Source of the DNA: Taxillus chinensis
Lineage: Eukaryota > Streptophyta > Magnoliopsida > Santalales > Loranthaceae
NCBI GenBank assembly: GCA_023512835.1
Contig: CM042092.1
Location: 9,700,793 to 9,764,792 of the forward strand
DNA length: 64,000 nt
Reading direction: 5' to 3'
Within the stretch, counting starts at the first letter, position 1. Each line of letters opens with the position of its first letter. Shown here piece after piece: positions 60,959 to 64,000 of the stretch. Under the pieces are notes generated by a model. The model made no database searches. It worked only from the letters and a program-made list of their open reading frames with translations, and had not been told where the DNA came from. The position numbers and the translations under genes are program-made.

Positions 60959-63900
60959 TGATTAGGTGTTGAAAGCCTCCACAAAGATAAGGTCTTGGGG
61001 TTAACTGCAATTCTTGTTTGTTTCCCGGCACACTATTGTAAATTTGTGTATACAATTTCGTTTTTACATTTTTCCATATGTGCATTTTATTTGACAATGA
61101 AAGCATGACAGAACATTGGGTGGTGTTATTTTAGTATATCATAAACGACCGACACGACTCTTTGCTCATTGATTGTGATTTGATCACGTTGGAAGATGAA
61201 ATGATATGAAACATAATACACGACCAATGAGTCATTTGGACATTGTTTGGTTAAAAAATGAGATCACAATCAACAACTAACCCTTAACCACCTTGTATTT
61301 TTCTTTAAATTTAGTTATCTTTTGCCCATTTTAAATTTATCGCACTTTAAAAATTGGTTCAATGGTTGTATTTTTTCTTCTTCCTCTTTCATGTGTAAAT
61401 ATTGGGGCTTTATACGGCTTCTTGCGCTCTCAAAAATTTTCCTGCCTTCCTTTTCAATCTCAATAATCACTTTCTTTTACTCTATAATTTCAACTCTTTT
61501 TACTGGTTAGATAATATTTTCTCCTTATTATTTTTGGTTGGTGACTTAGGATAACCTGATTATAACCAATTTTGACCTCAATTTTTTTAGTGGCTTTTTA
61601 TAAGCATATTTGTATTTTTCATCACTTTTGATTTGGAGTTGGTCGGACAAAATTATTTTTTTCCTAACAAGCCTAAAGTGTTAGAAGTATAAAATTTTAC
61701 TTTTCGATAAACAATTTTGGGGTTGATTAGACAAAATTTTATCAAATCATTATTACAGCCCCTTATAAAATTTAATTTTGCTATTATTTTATTCTTGATC
61801 CATTGCCCTCTTAAATAATTGCCCAATAGGTGATGTGAACCTTTAGATGCTAGGACTAGGAGGAGACAGCATAATTGAAGGAATACATATATAAATCAAG
61901 TTTTTTTTGATAAGAGAAGAATCGATTACTAGAGAAACCACTACATTTTCTCTCCCACCACAAGCCACCTTCACTATTGTGGAGCAAAGGAAGGGAGATG
62001 TGAAAACTATATATGATTCTTCATCCAAACTTGGGAGGATGAGCAAAGAGAAGGGCTCAGAGCTAAAGAGGATAGTCTAAGCCTTGGATTGATGACTTAT
62101 GGTTTATATTTTGATTTAGATTTCATTTTATTTCTCGTAGTAATCCTAAACCCTAATGCTTATTTAAAATGAAGCTTTTGATTATCTTGTGTTGAATAAC
62201 TATTTATTATTGGATTTATTTGAATTTATATTGGATTGTTTAAAACCATGGTTGTGTAATGTTCATTTAGGGTTGATCACCTAATTTGTGATATTAAAGT
62301 GAAATAATTGCTCAGATTTACTATATAATCAACTTAAGATATATTTAAATTGTGAAAGTCCTAATCATCCATAAAATGTCAAAACTAGAGTTAGTATGAG
62401 CTTCCTTGAGATTTAACGGTTTTTATACCTCAATGATCACCTATTTTTCAATTTAGGATGTACACACAACTATATCATCATTTAAGAGAGTATAGTTAAT
62501 GCATCATTGGGTTGGCTATATTATGATGCAATTATGATATCTGCATTTGAATATCTCTTATAAGAGTTCAAATATCAAACAACAACAAGCATATCAAAAA
62601 AATTTGTCTCACGGGTCACGGGTGTACTAAAAGTATGCCTCCGCCTGTATTTTAAAATCGTATATGGCCCAATACCATTTATTCACGCATTTTCAAAAAA
62701 CTTCATGAATACTTCAAATAATATTTTTATATGAGGATAATATTTTTGTTGTTATATTGACCGATTTTATACATATCAATCAACAACATCTGATCATTAA
62801 ATAATTTATTTTATCGCAACCCATAAAAAAAAATTGACATGATCTGAATAAATTAAGATCTCATCGAAAATAAGTGCGGTGGTGTCAAATATTAAATAAA
62901 AAAAACTGTCATATTCGAATCATGTTTTTTTAATAGCCTTTGTTTTTATAAAAAAAAGAAAAAGAAAAAGAAAACGATAACGAAAGAGAATGGTTGGGCT
63001 TCCCACGACACAAAGAGCCCAATTAATCAAACTACAGAACGGTTTTTGATATTTTATTTAATTTAAATTTCTTTTCTTTTACATGGCGTGCCGGCGCCGA
63101 ATATTCCATCCTTCAATTATTGAGCCCACGCTATACTTATTGTGGGCCCCACACCTCTCTCTGTCGACCCACGCTCACCTCTGGACGGCCCACCGCTGCT
63201 TACGCCCCACCCCCGCCACTAAACCTTCACGCCGGCCTCAGCGTGCGCCTCCCAGCCCCCGTGGTTTGAGAATGGGCTTAAGTCTTGTACTCAGTCACCA
63301 TGCTCGCTTTCTACCAATAAAATAATAATCTATTTTTATTCCCTCATTTTCTACCGGCTGAAAAGTAGATGTTCTGTATGTTCTCTACATAATGAACAAC
63401 AAAAATATCCTAGAAACACAGAATTAGCACTGTTGTATACATTTTCCTCCCCAAATAGGATTGTTTTTGTTGTCATGTAATATGTATGTCCTAAGGCAAA
63501 AGTCTAGAGAAAAAGTGAATACACTTACAACACTAAATCATGCCTTAACTCACTCAAATTCAAATATTATTTGTAACAAAATGGAAGACAAATAGAATGA
63601 CTAAAGTGAAAAACTAGGCTGTAATTACTTAGAAGCATCGACTATTGTGCTATAATGATAACTTAGCAAACTATCAAAGTAAATCACGAAAAACAAAAAC
63701 ATAAGGATGATTGTTTCACAACACTAGCGATCCTATTAACACTATGATAACGACCCTTAAGATCGCTTAAGGGTATAAAAAGGCTTTAAGCCCGCAAGCC
63801 AGGCCTGCGTGCTTGGAGTGAGCTGCAATGATCAAGGCTCGATTCGTTTAAAACGTGGGCCTAAACGGGTTGGCCCGGTCCATGCAAGTACGAGCTGACC

Positions 63901-64000
63901 CGTGAGCTTTTTTATTTTTTATTTTTTTATTCCTAAATATCTTAAAATTTAATGCATGTATTATATTATATAACTTTAATTGAGTAATTAAATTTTATAT
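59701..64000. other. intergenic to window end
   Basis: No gene is confidently recognised. Guanine-rich phrases near 60240-60400 and a related GGCCCGGT-rich stretch near 63770-63905 resemble internal parts of plant DNA transposons but lack visible ends. 63083-63330 is a cytosine-rich patch with an 80-codon open frame of no recognised family. Other short frames follow low-complexity DNA. Confidence 0.45.
60892..60955. repeat. (GA)n microsatellite, about 31 units
   Basis: An uninterrupted GA tract of about 63 bases, not next to any gene recognised here. Confidence 0.95.

Noticed and set aside
62100..62460. Possible LTR-element remnant
   Set aside because: The wording looked familiar but no primer site, polypurine tract, terminal repeat or coding motif could be identified.

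Overview
This window is nuclear DNA of a flowering plant, most likely a eudicot. The genes have GT-AG introns, the spacers are AT-rich, dinucleotide microsatellites are frequent, and the host genes recognised belong to plant-type families. The transposons are typical of angiosperms: copia and gypsy LTR elements, a LINE, SINEs and Tourist-like MITEs. One 500-base run of N marks an assembly gap. The species cannot be named from the sequence. All coordinates and splice sites were worked out by hand.

Host genes, left to right: an alpha-type Aurora mitotic kinase (3078-5932, +, nine exons); two tandem intronless genes of the lachrymatory-factor-synthase-like Bet v 1/SRPBCC family (25411-25932 and 27990-28493, +); an NFD6-like small mitochondrial protein gene (34588-38428, +, three exons with a 3.5-kb second intron); a subfamily-A GATA transcription factor (44552-46266, -, two exons); and a TMX2-like thioredoxin-related membrane protein gene (53362 to about 58876 or 59095, +, eleven exons). 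They are unrelated in function and do not form a cluster, apart from the tandem pair.

Mobile DNA fills much of the rest. A complete but broken copia element occupies 7297-13851 with a perfect 5-bp target duplication. A 2.4-kb solo gypsy-type LTR lies at 18445-20829 on the minus strand with target duplication TTAGT, and part of it is repeated just outside it. A second solo LTR lies at 23010-23737. Seven Tourist-like (PIF/Harbinger-type) elements with GAGCAT-like ends and 3-bp TTA/TAA duplications are scattered from 17 kb to 60 kb; four carry unrelated GC-rich cores, and one contains a nested miniature LTR element. The tandem gene pair sits in a 2.3-2.5 kb segmental duplication that also carries the 3' end of a fossil copia element. 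Introns of the NFD6-like and TMX2-like genes hold a LINE fragment, SINEs and MITEs.

The most interesting mechanistic signal is in the copia element. Its open gag frame has no good upstream ATG, but an ATG inside the 5' LTR joins it exactly in frame across a canonical 1311-nt intron, and that intron contains the primer binding site. If real, spliced RNA would make Gag but could not be reverse transcribed, while unspliced RNA would be the genome. The second is the Tourist-like family with exchangeable GC-rich cores.
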